This document shows positions 16,091-24,168 of a stretch of 29,508 nt of DNA, piece by piece. Both the position numbers and the translations under genes were made by a program. Location of the stretch: the NCBI GenBank assembly GCA_013151365.1, contig JAADIK010000042.1, positions 4,788 through 34,295 on the forward strand, written 5' to 3'. The notes below the pieces were generated by a model, which saw only the letters and a list, made by a program, of their open reading frames with translations, was not told the DNA's origin and made no database searches. Every line of letters starts with the position of its first letter. Position 1 is the stretch's first letter. The stretch comes from Deltaproteobacteria bacterium. Lineage in GTDB: Bacteria > Desulfobacterota > Desulfobulbia > Desulfobulbales > Desulfobulbaceae.

Positions 16091-17782
16091 TCAATCCTCC
16101 GGCCGGGAAGTTTTTTCAAATGCTTTCTGTATTGCGTCCCGTAACGGCTCCAGGGTGTAGGGCTTCTGGATAAAGCCGGCCAGCCCTTTACCGGCGAAAC
16201 GTTGGGTCACATCCTGTTCATTATAGCCGCTCGACAGAACGACCCGCACCTCGGAAGAGATACGCCGCATCTCCCTGAAAGTCTCTTCGCCATCCATGTG
16301 CGGCATGGTGAGATCAAGGAGAACCAGGTCGATTTCAGCAGTATGTTCACGGTACGCCGCCACTCCCTGACTTCCGTCGTTGGCCATGAGGACGTTAAAA
16401 CCCAGCCTTTCCAGCATCTGCCTGCCGACGGCCCGGACCGTTTCATCGTCATCCACCAGCAACACGGTGCCCTTGCCCTGCCACTTTCCATCGCTGGCCG
16501 GCCCTGCATGCATGTCTTCCGACAAGGCATCCGGCACGGAAGGAAACAATAATTTAATGGTGGTTCCCCGGCCCGGTTCACTGTATACCTTGATGCCGCC
16601 TTTATGGCCCCGCACAATCCCCAGGACCGCGGACATCCCCAGTCCCCGGCCGGTAAACTTGGTGGTAAAAAAGGGATCAAAGAGCTTGGCCTTTGTTTCC
16701 TCGTCCATGCCGTGACCGGTGTCCGCCACTTCCAGATAGGTGTAAAGCCCCTCTGCCAGGTTTTCATCAAGGAAGGTTGCCGACAGGTAAGCCCGATCGC
16801 ATTCCACCGCGCCGGTGGACACGGTAATGACGCCGCTTCGGTCGCCGATGGCCTCCGAGGCATTAATGACCAGGTTCATGATAATCTGGCGAAGTTGCGA
16901 GGGATCGGAGTCAATCGGCGGCAGATTTTCCGGGCAGTTGAACTTCAGCACCGCCTTTTTTGAAACAGAAATTTCCAGCATGCCGACCATATCCAGGAGC
17001 AGGTCGGACAGGTTGACGGTCTTGACCACAAATTTCCCCCTGCCCGAGTATGCAAGCATTTGCCGGCAAAGATCAGCGGCGCGGCGGGAAACCTTTTCTA
17101 TTTCCTCGATAAAGGGCCTGACCGGAGACCAAGGTTCGAGGTCTGCAAGCGCCAGATCGGCATTGCCCAGGACGGCCATCAGCATGTTATTGAAATCATG
17201 AGCAATGCCTCCGGCCATGATGCCCAGGCTTTCCAGCTTCTGCACATGGTGCATCTGTTTTTCCAGGGCGCGCTGTTCCTTTTCCATCCGCGTCCGCTTG
17301 GCGATCTCGCTCTTCAAGGCCTCGGCATGGGATGCAAGTTTGTGATAGGCGGCCTGCAGTTCTTCCATCTTGCGGTTCAGGGCGATGAATTTATTGCCGG
17401 CCTCGTCTTTTGTTTCACAGTGGATGATGACCAGGGCCAACGAGTCGGACGAATGCGGCTCGATGACAAAGCCCTGGCAGCGGTAATCATGGGGGCCGTT
17501 GCCGGATTGCCGCCAGGAGATGGCGCCGGGCATCGGCCGCTTGTTGCGCGCGCAGACATGCAGGTATTGCAACAGATCATCAGGTCGATCGTTGACGAAA
17601 TCCGCGAGTTTTTTCCCGACGCAGGTGGCCTCCCGCCCCGATAACTTCTGGGCCGCGATATTGGCCGCAACGATCTCCCCGTCCTCGGTGACCAGCATAT
17701 GGGCGGCGGGCCAGGAGTCGGTAAAGGTATGGAAATGTTCAATGAGAGCCGCGTGCCGTTCCAAAATACTCCCTCCCGTCAT
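16091..17782 (-). CDS. Hybrid sensor histidine kinase (PAS, HisKA, HATPase, receiver)
   Basis: This 563-residue kinase has no membrane helix and is likely cytoplasmic. A PAS domain (about residues 10-125) is followed by a coiled-coil linker (135-185). The HisKA box is GGIAHDFNNM with His195. The ATPase domain has NLVINASEAI (N box), EVADTGHGMD, FDPFFTTK and GRGLGMSAVLGIVRGHKGG. The C-terminal receiver domain (about 438-560) has DDDE, the phospho-acceptor Asp490 in VLLDLTMP, and the conserved Lys in FIQKPYT. It belongs to the NtrB-like kinases with a fused receiver. The ATG at 17782 overlaps the upstream MetOD1-like gene by 44 bases. A TTG at 17764 with GGGAGGGAG upstream is an alternative start. 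The overlap implies a common sensing task. Confidence 0.92.
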   Translation of the reverse strand: MTGGSILERHAALIEHFHTFTDSWPAAHMLVTEDGEIVAANIAAQKLSGREATCVGKKLADFVNDRPDDLLQYLHVCARNKRPMPGAISWRQSGNGPHDYRCQGFVIEPHSSDSLALVIIHCETKDEAGNKFIALNRKMEELQAAYHKLASHAEALKSEIAKRTRMEKEQRALEKQMHHVQKLESLGIMAGGIAHDFNNMLMAVLGNADLALADLEPWSPVRPFIEEIEKVSRRAADLCRQMLAYSGRGKFVVKTVNLSDLLLDMVGMLEISVSKKAVLKFNCPENLPPIDSDPSQLRQIIMNLVINASEAIGDRSGVITVSTGAVECDRAYLSATFLDENLAEGLYTYLEVADTGHGMDEETKAKLFDPFFTTKFTGRGLGMSAVLGIVRGHKGGIKVYSEPGRGTTIKLLFPSVPDALSEDMHAGPASDGKWQGKGTVLLVDDDETVRAVGRQMLERLGFNVLMANDGSQGVAAYREHTAEIDLVLLDLTMPHMDGEETFREMRRISSEVRVVLSSGYNEQDVTQRFAGKGLAGFIQKPYTLEPLRDAIQKAFEKTSRPED

Positions 17783-18278
17783 CTGTATCCGCTTCCGGTG
17801 AAGGTTTCAGATATATCTTCACCCGGCAGCCCTTGTGTCCCCGAGCAATGGTCTCCTGTAAAACAACCTTGGCATACCCGAGATTTTCGGCGATGATCAC
17901 GCCAAAGACATTGGAGGTCACCATGCATATGGAAGGCCGGCCTACGATTTTGTCGGTAAACGGACAGGTGGTGTTGCCCATGATAATCTTGTTCTCATCC
18001 TGTTCGATAACAAAGAAATCACCTTGAATGCGGGACTTCAGGTCGAGCAGCACATCGATCACCTGGGTTGCCGACAGGGTGTCTACCGCCAGTTCCCCGG
18101 TATAGAGCTTGTTGATCCATTCCCCGATATTCTGTCCCACCAGGCTGATATAGCCGGCCGCATCGTCAAAGCCGACGACATCTTCGAGAATCCCGGCCAG
18201 CTCGCGGATGAGGGTCCGCAGAAAAAGGTCGCGTTCCAGAGGAATGGGCAACTCTGCCAAAACGCTTTCGGTGCTCAT
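17739..18278 (-). CDS. Probable MetOD1 (metanogen output domain 1) protein
   Basis: The 179-residue soluble protein has a helical N-terminal half (LVGQNIGEWINKLY) and a C-terminal half with NTTCPFTDKIVGRPSICMVT, VFGVIIAENLGYAKV and GHKGCRVKIYL. The CPF motif and the downstream conserved cysteines match my memory of the MetOD1 family, a small output or sensor domain found beside kinases; the family call is moderate. The three spaced cysteines could bind a metal or a redox cofactor, which is inference. The ATG at 18278 has AAGGAGGT nine bases upstream; an open extension to 18356 reads through repeat family B and is not coding. It overlaps the start of the hybrid kinase gene by 44 bases, so it may sense for, or be modified by, that kinase. 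Confidence 0.72.
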   Translation of the reverse strand: MSTESVLAELPIPLERDLFLRTLIRELAGILEDVVGFDDAAGYISLVGQNIGEWINKLYTGELAVDTLSATQVIDVLLDLKSRIQGDFFVIEQDENKIIMGNTTCPFTDKIVGRPSICMVTSNVFGVIIAENLGYAKVVLQETIARGHKGCRVKIYLKPSPEADTDDGREYFGTARGSH

Positions 18279-18299
18279 ATCGGCCTTACCTCCTTTTTT

Positions 18300-18321
18300 C
18301 CCTTGTATCCGTGACGGCTTG
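18300..18321 (+). repeat. Repeat family B, short copy
   Basis: This 22-base match to the left end of the larger family B copy shares ATCCGTGACGGCTTG, which contains CCGTCACGG on the other strand. It lies directly before the ribosome binding site of the MetOD1-like gene. Confidence 0.6.
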
Positions 18322-18503
18322 CTTTCCGTCCATATATGGTTTCCAGTTAAACACACAACGACTAAAGAGCCAAGACAAGACTTAGCCCTATTTTAGCCCA
18401 TACCCGTCCAAAAACGAGGATTTTCGTTCAAAATCAGGTAAGATAAGGTAAAGTAAAATCAGTTCCTGTAAAAACGTACGCTGCTTGATTCGTTTTATTT
18501 TCC

Positions 18504-18573
18504 CCTGAATCCGTGACGGCTTGAGGGAATGTTCCATGCAATACGTGAAACTCATTGTGTTATTTCCGAATAA
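18504..18573 (+). repeat. Repeat family B, copy 1
   Basis: About 70 bases align with 25546-25615 in the same orientation (CCTGAATCCGTGA, CTTGAGGGA, TTCCA.GCAATA, TCATTG..TTATT). It sits in the divergent intergenic region 18279-18701 between the MetOD1-like gene (minus) and the PAS-GAF kinase (plus), which should hold promoters for both. I saw no clear sigma-54 site in that region. The open frame on its minus strand (SLKPSRIQGK) is a translation of the repeat, not a gene. Confidence 0.75.
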
Positions 18574-18701
18574 ACGCATTTCCCGGCCTTTACCGCGCCG
18601 CCCTGCGGTCCGCCCGATAACGGCGCATCTGCTGCGTTGAAGAAAAGGCACCCTGCCATGTGACCGCAAAGTACGGCTAACCTATTGAGAAGAGGGAACA
18701 A

Positions 18702-20723
18702 ATGGCCGAAAAGCAAAGGATGGAAGAAGGTATAGCCGCAGCTGTTTTCATGATTGATAATGTTGATATCATTACCAATTGCAACAAGGCGGCAGAGGAT
18801 ATCTTCGGTTGGCCCCTGGAATATATAAAGGGGAAAAAATTTTCCGACCTGGTTCTGCCGAATGATGCCAGGAAGCGGCACCGGGATTCTTTGCACAAAT
18901 TTGATACCGGGGGACAAAAGGGATTATCGGTCAAGAGAATCGAGCAAAATGTTCTCCATCACGACGGCTATGAATTTCCGGTCGAACTTATCATCTGTCC
19001 CGTCAACAAGCGGAGTGTATGTTCCTTCATCATTACCGCCAGAGATATCAGCGAAAAAAAGCAGCGGCTGCAGGTGCTCGACCAGGCAAGCAGAAATCAG
19101 CAGACCGTCAATTCCATTCTTAGAATAGCCCTTGAAGATCTTTCGCTGGACGAAATCCTGCTCCATGCATTGGAATATGTCTTATTGCTCAACACCCCCG
19201 GATTAATAGACAAAGGCGCAGTTCTGCTGCTGGATGACGATGCCGACTATCTTGTCCTCAGGGCCCACAAAGGTTTTGACAAAAAACATGTCCGGGCCTG
19301 CGGCAGAATACCCTTTGGCACCTGTCACTGCGGCCGGGCCGCCCTGACGGGTGAAATCCAGTTTTCCGAATGTGTGGATGACCGGCACGATATCAGGCTG
19401 AACAAAATGAAACCCCATGGTCATTATTGCGTCCCCATCTGTTCCGGTGAGAATATGCTCGGCGTGTTGTCGCTGTATCTCAAGGAAGGCCATGTTCAGA
19501 ATAATGATGAAAAGAACATGCTCTGGGCCATCAGCAATATCCTGGCCGGGGTTATCGAACGGAAGAAAATCGGTATTCAACGGTCTCTCCTCATCAAAAA
19601 ACAGGAGGCGATGATCACCAGGATCTTTAATGAGAAAAAATTAACCGAGGCCATTATCCAGAGTCTCAATTCCGGGCTCATGGTTTTCGATCTTGACGGA
19701 AAAATAGTGTCGCTCAATCCGAGCGGCAGATTGATCCTGAGTCAGTTTATCGATGCCGACGCTTCCGATCCGAGTAACATTGCCGGTTTTACAGACATTC
19801 CCGCAGTAAAGCTCATGTGCAAGACCAGGAAAACTCCAACCGGAAAAACGGCTGAAGTCAACCAGTGGAACCAAAAAGGCGAGAAAAGAACCCTGCAGTA
19901 TACGGTCGTCCCCTGGGAAGACTCATCCGACCTGCAGATTGGTACCATTCTCCAGTTCAAGGATATTACCGAGACGTTACGAATCCGGCAGGAAATGGAA
20001 AAGATGAACCGGATCAGTACGGTCGCCGAGATTGCCTCTGCCGTCGCCCACGAAGTGAGAAATCCCCTGGCGGGCATCAAGACCATGTCGCAGGCGATTG
20101 AGGAGAATTGTGACGATAACGACGAAAACAAGGAATATATAACCAGAATCATCAAGCAGGTTGATCGCTTGAACGATCTCTTGACGCAATTTTTTACCTA
20201 TGCGAAACCGGGAAAGGCCAAGAAGGAAAAGGTTTCGATGGGGGATATCGTCAATGAAACAAGGCAGCTGCTCAAGGTCAAGCTGAACAGCAAACGAATC
20301 GTATTGGAGGAGAACTATGCGGCCGGCCTGCCCGACATTTATGTTGATCCCGATCAGATGCAGCAGGTTTTTTTAAACCTTATGCTTAATGCAATCGATG
20401 CCGTGAGCAAAGATGGAAAAATTGAAATAAAAGCGCAGCTGGCCGACCGGAAGATGAAAAAAAAATATACTGATTTTTTCCCGGACCTGAAGAAAAATAT
20501 CGATTATGTTGCAGTTTATTGCAAGGACAACGGTCAAGGCATGCCACCTGAAGTCGCAGCCAAGGCATTTGAGCCGTTTTTCACCACAAAACATCACGGC
20601 TCCGGTTTGGGACTCGCTATAGTGTACAGGATTCTCCGTGAAAACAACGCGTTTATTATGGCCGACACCTTACAGAAACAAGGGGTTACCTTTATGATGA
20701 TGTTCGAGAGTGACAGCGGATGA
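18702..20723 (+). CDS. Sensor histidine kinase with PAS-GAF-PAS input (NtrB-like)
   Basis: This soluble 673-residue kinase has no membrane segment. It contains PAS 1 (about residues 8-118), GAF (about 130-290), PAS 2 (about 312-430), HisKA with His450 in AHEVRNPLAG, and an ATPase domain (NLMLNAIDAV, CKDNGQGMPPE, FEPFFTTK, GSGLGLAIVYRI). The GAF domain holds a cysteine cluster: C200, C208, C210 (CHCGRAA), C224, C243 and C247, next to PHGHYCVPIC. This subtype recurs in anaerobe kinases, and the cysteines may bind a metal or react to redox state (inference). GAAGAGGG lies just before the ATG. Its stop overlaps the start of the NtrC-type regulator gene by ATGA, so the two form a cognate pair. Confidence 0.94.
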   Translation: MAEKQRMEEGIAAAVFMIDNVDIITNCNKAAEDIFGWPLEYIKGKKFSDLVLPNDARKRHRDSLHKFDTGGQKGLSVKRIEQNVLHHDGYEFPVELIICPVNKRSVCSFIITARDISEKKQRLQVLDQASRNQQTVNSILRIALEDLSLDEILLHALEYVLLLNTPGLIDKGAVLLLDDDADYLVLRAHKGFDKKHVRACGRIPFGTCHCGRAALTGEIQFSECVDDRHDIRLNKMKPHGHYCVPICSGENMLGVLSLYLKEGHVQNNDEKNMLWAISNILAGVIERKKIGIQRSLLIKKQEAMITRIFNEKKLTEAIIQSLNSGLMVFDLDGKIVSLNPSGRLILSQFIDADASDPSNIAGFTDIPAVKLMCKTRKTPTGKTAEVNQWNQKGEKRTLQYTVVPWEDSSDLQIGTILQFKDITETLRIRQEMEKMNRISTVAEIASAVAHEVRNPLAGIKTMSQAIEENCDDNDENKEYITRIIKQVDRLNDLLTQFFTYAKPGKAKKEKVSMGDIVNETRQLLKVKLNSKRIVLEENYAAGLPDIYVDPDQMQQVFLNLMLNAIDAVSKDGKIEIKAQLADRKMKKKYTDFFPDLKKNIDYVAVYCKDNGQGMPPEVAAKAFEPFFTTKHHGSGLGLAIVYRILRENNAFIMADTLQKQGVTFMMMFESDSG

Positions 20724-22039
20724 GCAAGGTATTGATCATTGAAGATGACCAGGACCTGAGATTTTCCCTGGCAGGCATTGTCCGCAAGGAAGGGTATCAG
20801 GTTCTCGATGCAAGTTCCGGGGCCGAGGCGGTTGATATTCTCGGTAAACATATTGTCGCCCTGGTTTATCTCGACATCGGTTTGCCCGATGTTGACGGTA
20901 TCGACCTGATACGTGATATCAGGGATGTCGCCCCTGATACGGAAATCGTCATGCTGACCGGCAGGAATGATGCGGATTCAGCTGTTCGCTCACTGAAGGC
21001 CGGCGCCATTGACTATATAATAAAACCGTTTGAACTGATCGAGTTCAAGCATTCGCTCAGCAGGATCATGCGGGGCCGCAAGGCCGCCCAGTTAAGCTCG
21101 CTTGCCGGCCGGCAGATCGGCATGGCCGATATCATCGGCGAAAGCCGCCCCGTGGAGGAGCTGCGCCAGATAATTCGCACCGCCGGCTCGGTCACGGCCC
21201 CGGTACTGATTATAGGTGAGACCGGAACCGGCAAGGAGCTGGTTGCCAGGGCCATTCACGAGCATACCCCCGGCCGGCCGGGGGTATTCGTCAAAGTCGA
21301 CTGTGGAACCCTGTCTACCCAGGTCATTGAATCCGAACTGTTCGGTCATGATAAAGGAGCCTTTACCGACGCCCATGCCGCCACCAGGGGACTGGTTGAA
21401 ATAGCGGATGGCGGCACGCTTTTCCTTGATGAAATTACCAACCTTCCCTTTTCTCTCCAGCCGATTTTACTGAGAATAATTGCGGAGTCCGTTTTCAGAA
21501 GAGTAGGAGGCCTGAAAGACATTTCCGTTGATGTTCGAATTATCGCGGCCTCTAATCTCAATATTCAACAGCAGGTAAAGGAGGGGAAATTTCGCGAGGA
21601 TCTTTACTACAGGTTAAATGTAATCCCTATCGCCACCCCGCCGTTAAGAAAACGGGGCCGGGATGTCTTGTTGCTGGCCAATCATTTTCTCCACAAGTAC
21701 AAGGTGGAGCTGCGAAAGGATATCAAAGGATTGTCCCCGGAAACCGAAAAGGCTTTCCTGCAGTGTCGATGGCCCGGCAATGTCCGTGAGCTGAAGAACC
21801 TGATCGAGCGGGCGGTGCTTTTCTCAAACAGCCGCTGGCTCTCGATCTCCGGCTGTCCCTCAGGCCATGATTTGACGGCGGGTACGGAGACGGAGCCGGC
21901 AACGGGGGAATTGCATACCCTTGCCGAAATGGAGCGTAAGTATATATGCAAGGTCCTGGCAGCCACCGGCCGGAACAAAACCAGGGCGGCAAAAATCCTC
22001 GGTATTTCTCGCACTACCCTTCGCGATAAAATCTCTTGA
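20720..22039 (+). CDS. NtrC-type sigma-54 response regulator (receiver, AAA+, Fis HTH)
   Basis: This is the DNA-binding partner of the preceding kinase (439 residues). The receiver has acidic residues EDD at 8-10, Asp52 in VYLDIGLPDVDG and the Lys in YIIKPFE. The AAA+ domain has Walker A GETGTGKE, the L1 loop GAFTDA, Walker B GGTLFLDEI and the arginine-finger region. The C-terminal Fis-type helix-turn-helix is TRAAKILGISRTTLRDKIS. The L1 loop is GAFTDA rather than the usual GAFTGA, which contacts sigma-54; the variant occurs in nature but is uncommon. The likely target is the sigma-54 promoter at 22201, right after this gene, with the inverted repeat at 22085 as its binding site (inference). 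Confidence 0.95.
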   Translation: MSKVLIIEDDQDLRFSLAGIVRKEGYQVLDASSGAEAVDILGKHIVALVYLDIGLPDVDGIDLIRDIRDVAPDTEIVMLTGRNDADSAVRSLKAGAIDYIIKPFELIEFKHSLSRIMRGRKAAQLSSLAGRQIGMADIIGESRPVEELRQIIRTAGSVTAPVLIIGETGTGKELVARAIHEHTPGRPGVFVKVDCGTLSTQVIESELFGHDKGAFTDAHAATRGLVEIADGGTLFLDEITNLPFSLQPILLRIIAESVFRRVGGLKDISVDVRIIAASNLNIQQQVKEGKFREDLYYRLNVIPIATPPLRKRGRDVLLLANHFLHKYKVELRKDIKGLSPETEKAFLQCRWPGNVRELKNLIERAVLFSNSRWLSISGCPSGHDLTAGTETEPATGELHTLAEMERKYICKVLAATGRNKTRAAKILGISRTTLRDKIS

Positions 22040-22084
22040 AATAGACATTTATCCTCATCGAAAACGGTCAGGTTCCGGCCAACC

Positions 22085-22099
22085 GGTCAATAATTGACC
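22085..22099. promoter_or_regulatory. Inverted repeat, candidate enhancer site for the NtrC-type regulator
   Basis: GGTCAA-TAA-TTGACC is a perfect six-base inverted repeat centred about 110 bases upstream of the sigma-54 -24 element. That distance and symmetry are typical of sites for Fis-HTH activators. A second imperfect pair, ATTGTTA at 22164 and TAACAA at 22191, lies closer to the promoter. No binding data exist here; the link to the regulator is inferred from position. Confidence 0.55.
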
Positions 22100-22200
22100 A
22101 ATTTTTCGTTTGTATCTTTTTCCCCCATCTTATCCGCGCATATTCATATCTAGTTGTTTTACCATTGTTACATTGCACCAGTTGCCGTCATAACAACAAT

Positions 22201-22216
22201 TGGCATCCATTTTGCT
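22201..22216 (+). promoter_or_regulatory. Sigma-54 (-24/-12) promoter
   Basis: TGGCATCCATTTTGCT matches the sigma-54 consensus TGGCAC-N5-TTGCW, with GG at 22202-22203 and GC at 22214-22215 separated by exactly ten bases. It lies about 77 bases before the start codon of the REC-DUF4388-roadblock gene. The palindrome TAACCGGTTA at 22220-22229 falls near the expected transcription start. Confidence 0.82.
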
Positions 22217-22292
22217 TAATAACCGGTTAATTGCAGCGGCGGGTATCAATAATCCGGGACCAGGAATAGTCACATTGGAGGGACAATGAGAT

Positions 22293-23507
22293 ATGACTAA
22301 AAAGGACAAAAAGAAAAGAGTGCTGATTGTTGATGACGAGGAGGATATGATATGGTCCCTTCAGAAAAATCTCCCCAATGAAAACCTGCAGGTTATTATC
22401 TTTACAGCCTCATCCGGAGAAGAAGCACTTTCAATCCTGGAAAAGACAAAAATCGACCTGATCGTGACGGATATCCGGATGCCGGGCATCAGCGGTATAG
22501 ACTTGCTGATTGCGGTCAGGAATACCTACCCCGACATTGAAGTTATTGTCATGACCGCATTCCCGTCCAGCGAAAGTAAAGCTGAAGTTATGGAAAAAGG
22601 CGGCCTTCGCTTTATCGAAAAGCCTTTTGACATCAAGGAGATGAGAGATTCCGTCCACAGCGCTCTCAAGATGGATTCTCATTTTGAAGGAAAGATGACG
22701 GGAATTCGGTTGACCGATATTGTCCAGATTCACCATCTCTCACAGGCTTCAACCGTCCTGCGGATCAATGATGACGGCCGGGAAGGTGTTATTTATTTTT
22801 CCGAGGGTACCATTGTCCATGCAACCTGTGACGACCTTGTCGGCGAAGAGGCATTCTACAAGCTGATGAGCTTCAAGGGGGGGACGATGGAGACTTTCTA
22901 CATGGATAAGTTTCCGGAATCGACAATCAGTACTCCGGTTGACGTTCTTTTGCTGAAGGGAACATTGCGGGAGGATGAAAGGGACGGAAACGACGACGAC
23001 CTGAAAGACTTTGATCCGGAACTATCACCGGCCTCGGAAATGCTTGACGAAGAAGGCCCGCCGGCCGCAATCTACGAACCGGAACTGGAACCGATAAATG
23101 ATGAAGTGTATCCTGCTGAAACGAATAACGAAGAAAAGGAGGAAGACATGGATGAATTAAAAGAACTGTTGACTGAGTTCACGAACATTCCCGGTGTAAA
23201 CACCGCCTGCCTGGTCGGCCGTGACGGCTTTTTGCTGCACAGTGTCGCATTATCGGGTATTGATGCCGAGATGATCGGTGCCATTGCTTCGAGCGGTTTC
23301 GGTGCATCGGAAGCAATGGGCAAACAGCTGCAGAAAGGAGGAATGTCGATGACCATGGTCGAGTATGACAATGGCCCGGTCATGTTTTCTCCTGTTGGCT
23401 CCGAGGCTTTCCTGGTCATCATTGCCGACAAGGATGCCAACCTGGGCATGATCAGATTGAAGATCAAGAAGCACGCAAGAGATATTGAGCAGAAAGCTGG
23501 AATATAA
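22293..23507 (+). CDS. Response regulator with DUF4388 and roadblock/LC7 domains
   Basis: The 404-residue protein has a receiver domain (about residues 8-125, DDEED and Asp60 in LIVTDIRMPG, Lys in FIEKPF). A DUF4388 (PATAN-type) domain follows (about 130-225: GIRLTDIVQIHHLSQAS, GVIYFSEGTIVHATC), then a long acidic linker (about 225-285) and a roadblock/LC7 domain (about 286-404: NIPGVNTACLVGRDGFLLHS, MIRLKIKKHARDIE). It has no DNA-binding domain, so its output is probably protein-protein contact; roadblock domains are best known as regulators of small GTPases. GGAGG lies about ten bases before the ATG. A sigma-54 promoter lies upstream, and the next gene follows 21 bases downstream. An internal start may also produce the roadblock domain alone. 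Confidence 0.9.
   Translation: MTKKDKKKRVLIVDDEEDMIWSLQKNLPNENLQVIIFTASSGEEALSILEKTKIDLIVTDIRMPGISGIDLLIAVRNTYPDIEVIVMTAFPSSESKAEVMEKGGLRFIEKPFDIKEMRDSVHSALKMDSHFEGKMTGIRLTDIVQIHHLSQASTVLRINDDGREGVIYFSEGTIVHATCDDLVGEEAFYKLMSFKGGTMETFYMDKFPESTISTPVDVLLLKGTLREDERDGNDDDLKDFDPELSPASEMLDEEGPPAAIYEPELEPINDEVYPAETNNEEKEEDMDELKELLTEFTNIPGVNTACLVGRDGFLLHSVALSGIDAEMIGAIASSGFGASEAMGKQLQKGGMSMTMVEYDNGPVMFSPVGSEAFLVIIADKDANLGMIRLKIKKHARDIEQKAGI
23136..23150 (+). promoter_or_regulatory. Internal ribosome binding site and ATG before the roadblock domain
   Basis: AAGGAGG at 23136-23142 stands five bases before an in-frame ATG at 23148. Translation from it would give a 119-residue stand-alone roadblock protein beginning MDELKELLTEF, the usual size of MglB-like proteins. 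The acidic linker codons (GAA, AAG, GAG) could also create this motif by chance. Confidence 0.45.
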
Positions 23508-23528
23508 ACGAAAAGCCGGGAGGGCGGA

Positions 23529-24146
23529 ATGGAAGAGGGAAAAATACTTGATATAGCGCATGTCAGTTTCCTGGACATGATCAAGGTAATGATAACCATG
23601 AGCGGCGCTGCCAATGCCAAGGGAACACTGATCAGGAATGCATTGAGCACCGCCGACAAGATCAAAGAAGTCAGTTATGATACATTTGACGACTATCTGG
23701 CGGCAATAGAGAACACAACGAATCCCATTGCCATGATTGAAGGGAAGTCAAGCCACGAGGGCGAGCATGTTTTCGGCCTGGCAAGCTGCCCTTTTGGCCC
23801 GTCGATCAAGAACTACATGAGTGTTTTTGAAAAAATGCCGGACGGCTATGCTGATTTTACGGCGGAATTCAACAAACCCAGCCGGGTGACCGATATGTAT
23901 CGGGTCGGCGAAGGGGCCGGTGTCAGTCCCTTCTGCTCGGTTCATCAACCGATGCGCAGTGCGGTTGCGGAAAAAATTACCATCGACGGCAAAAAAATCA
24001 AGATCTACCAGCTTGGCTGCAAGTCCGGAGCCGGCAAAAAGGGTTTCGCCGAAAAATGGATCGACGAATCAGGGGTCAGCAAAGACGTTGTCGACAAGGT
24101 CCTCGACAACCACATGTGCTGCTATTTTCTTAAAATCGTCGAGTAG
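23529..24146 (+). CDS. Conserved-looking cysteine-containing protein of unknown function
   Basis: I do not recognise this 205-residue protein. It is soluble, with no signal peptide or membrane helix. Cysteines lie in well-defined settings: ASCPFGPS, SPFCSVHQPMR, YQLGCKSGAGKKG and NHMCCYF. The CPF element recalls the MetOD1-like protein at 17739, though the rest differs. The spacing of the cysteines and of His in FCSVHQ would suit a metal or iron-sulfur site (inference). GGAGGGCGGA stands before the ATG, and the gene begins 21 bases after the REC-DUF4388-roadblock gene, so it shares the sigma-54 promoter. It converges on the ParA-roadblock gene. Confidence 0.72.
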   Translation: MEEGKILDIAHVSFLDMIKVMITMSGAANAKGTLIRNALSTADKIKEVSYDTFDDYLAAIENTTNPIAMIEGKSSHEGEHVFGLASCPFGPSIKNYMSVFEKMPDGYADFTAEFNKPSRVTDMYRVGEGAGVSPFCSVHQPMRSAVAEKITIDGKKIKIYQLGCKSGAGKKGFAEKWIDESGVSKDVVDKVLDNHMCCYFLKIVE

Positions 24147-24168
24147 GCCGAGGGCCGGGCATTGACGT

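Noticed and set aside
18388..18669. Minus-strand frame of 93 codons (contains SLKPSRIQGK)
   Set aside because: It is a translation of repeat family B and its surroundings; the same peptide-like string appears upstream of other genes where the repeat occurs, and no ribosome binding site fits.
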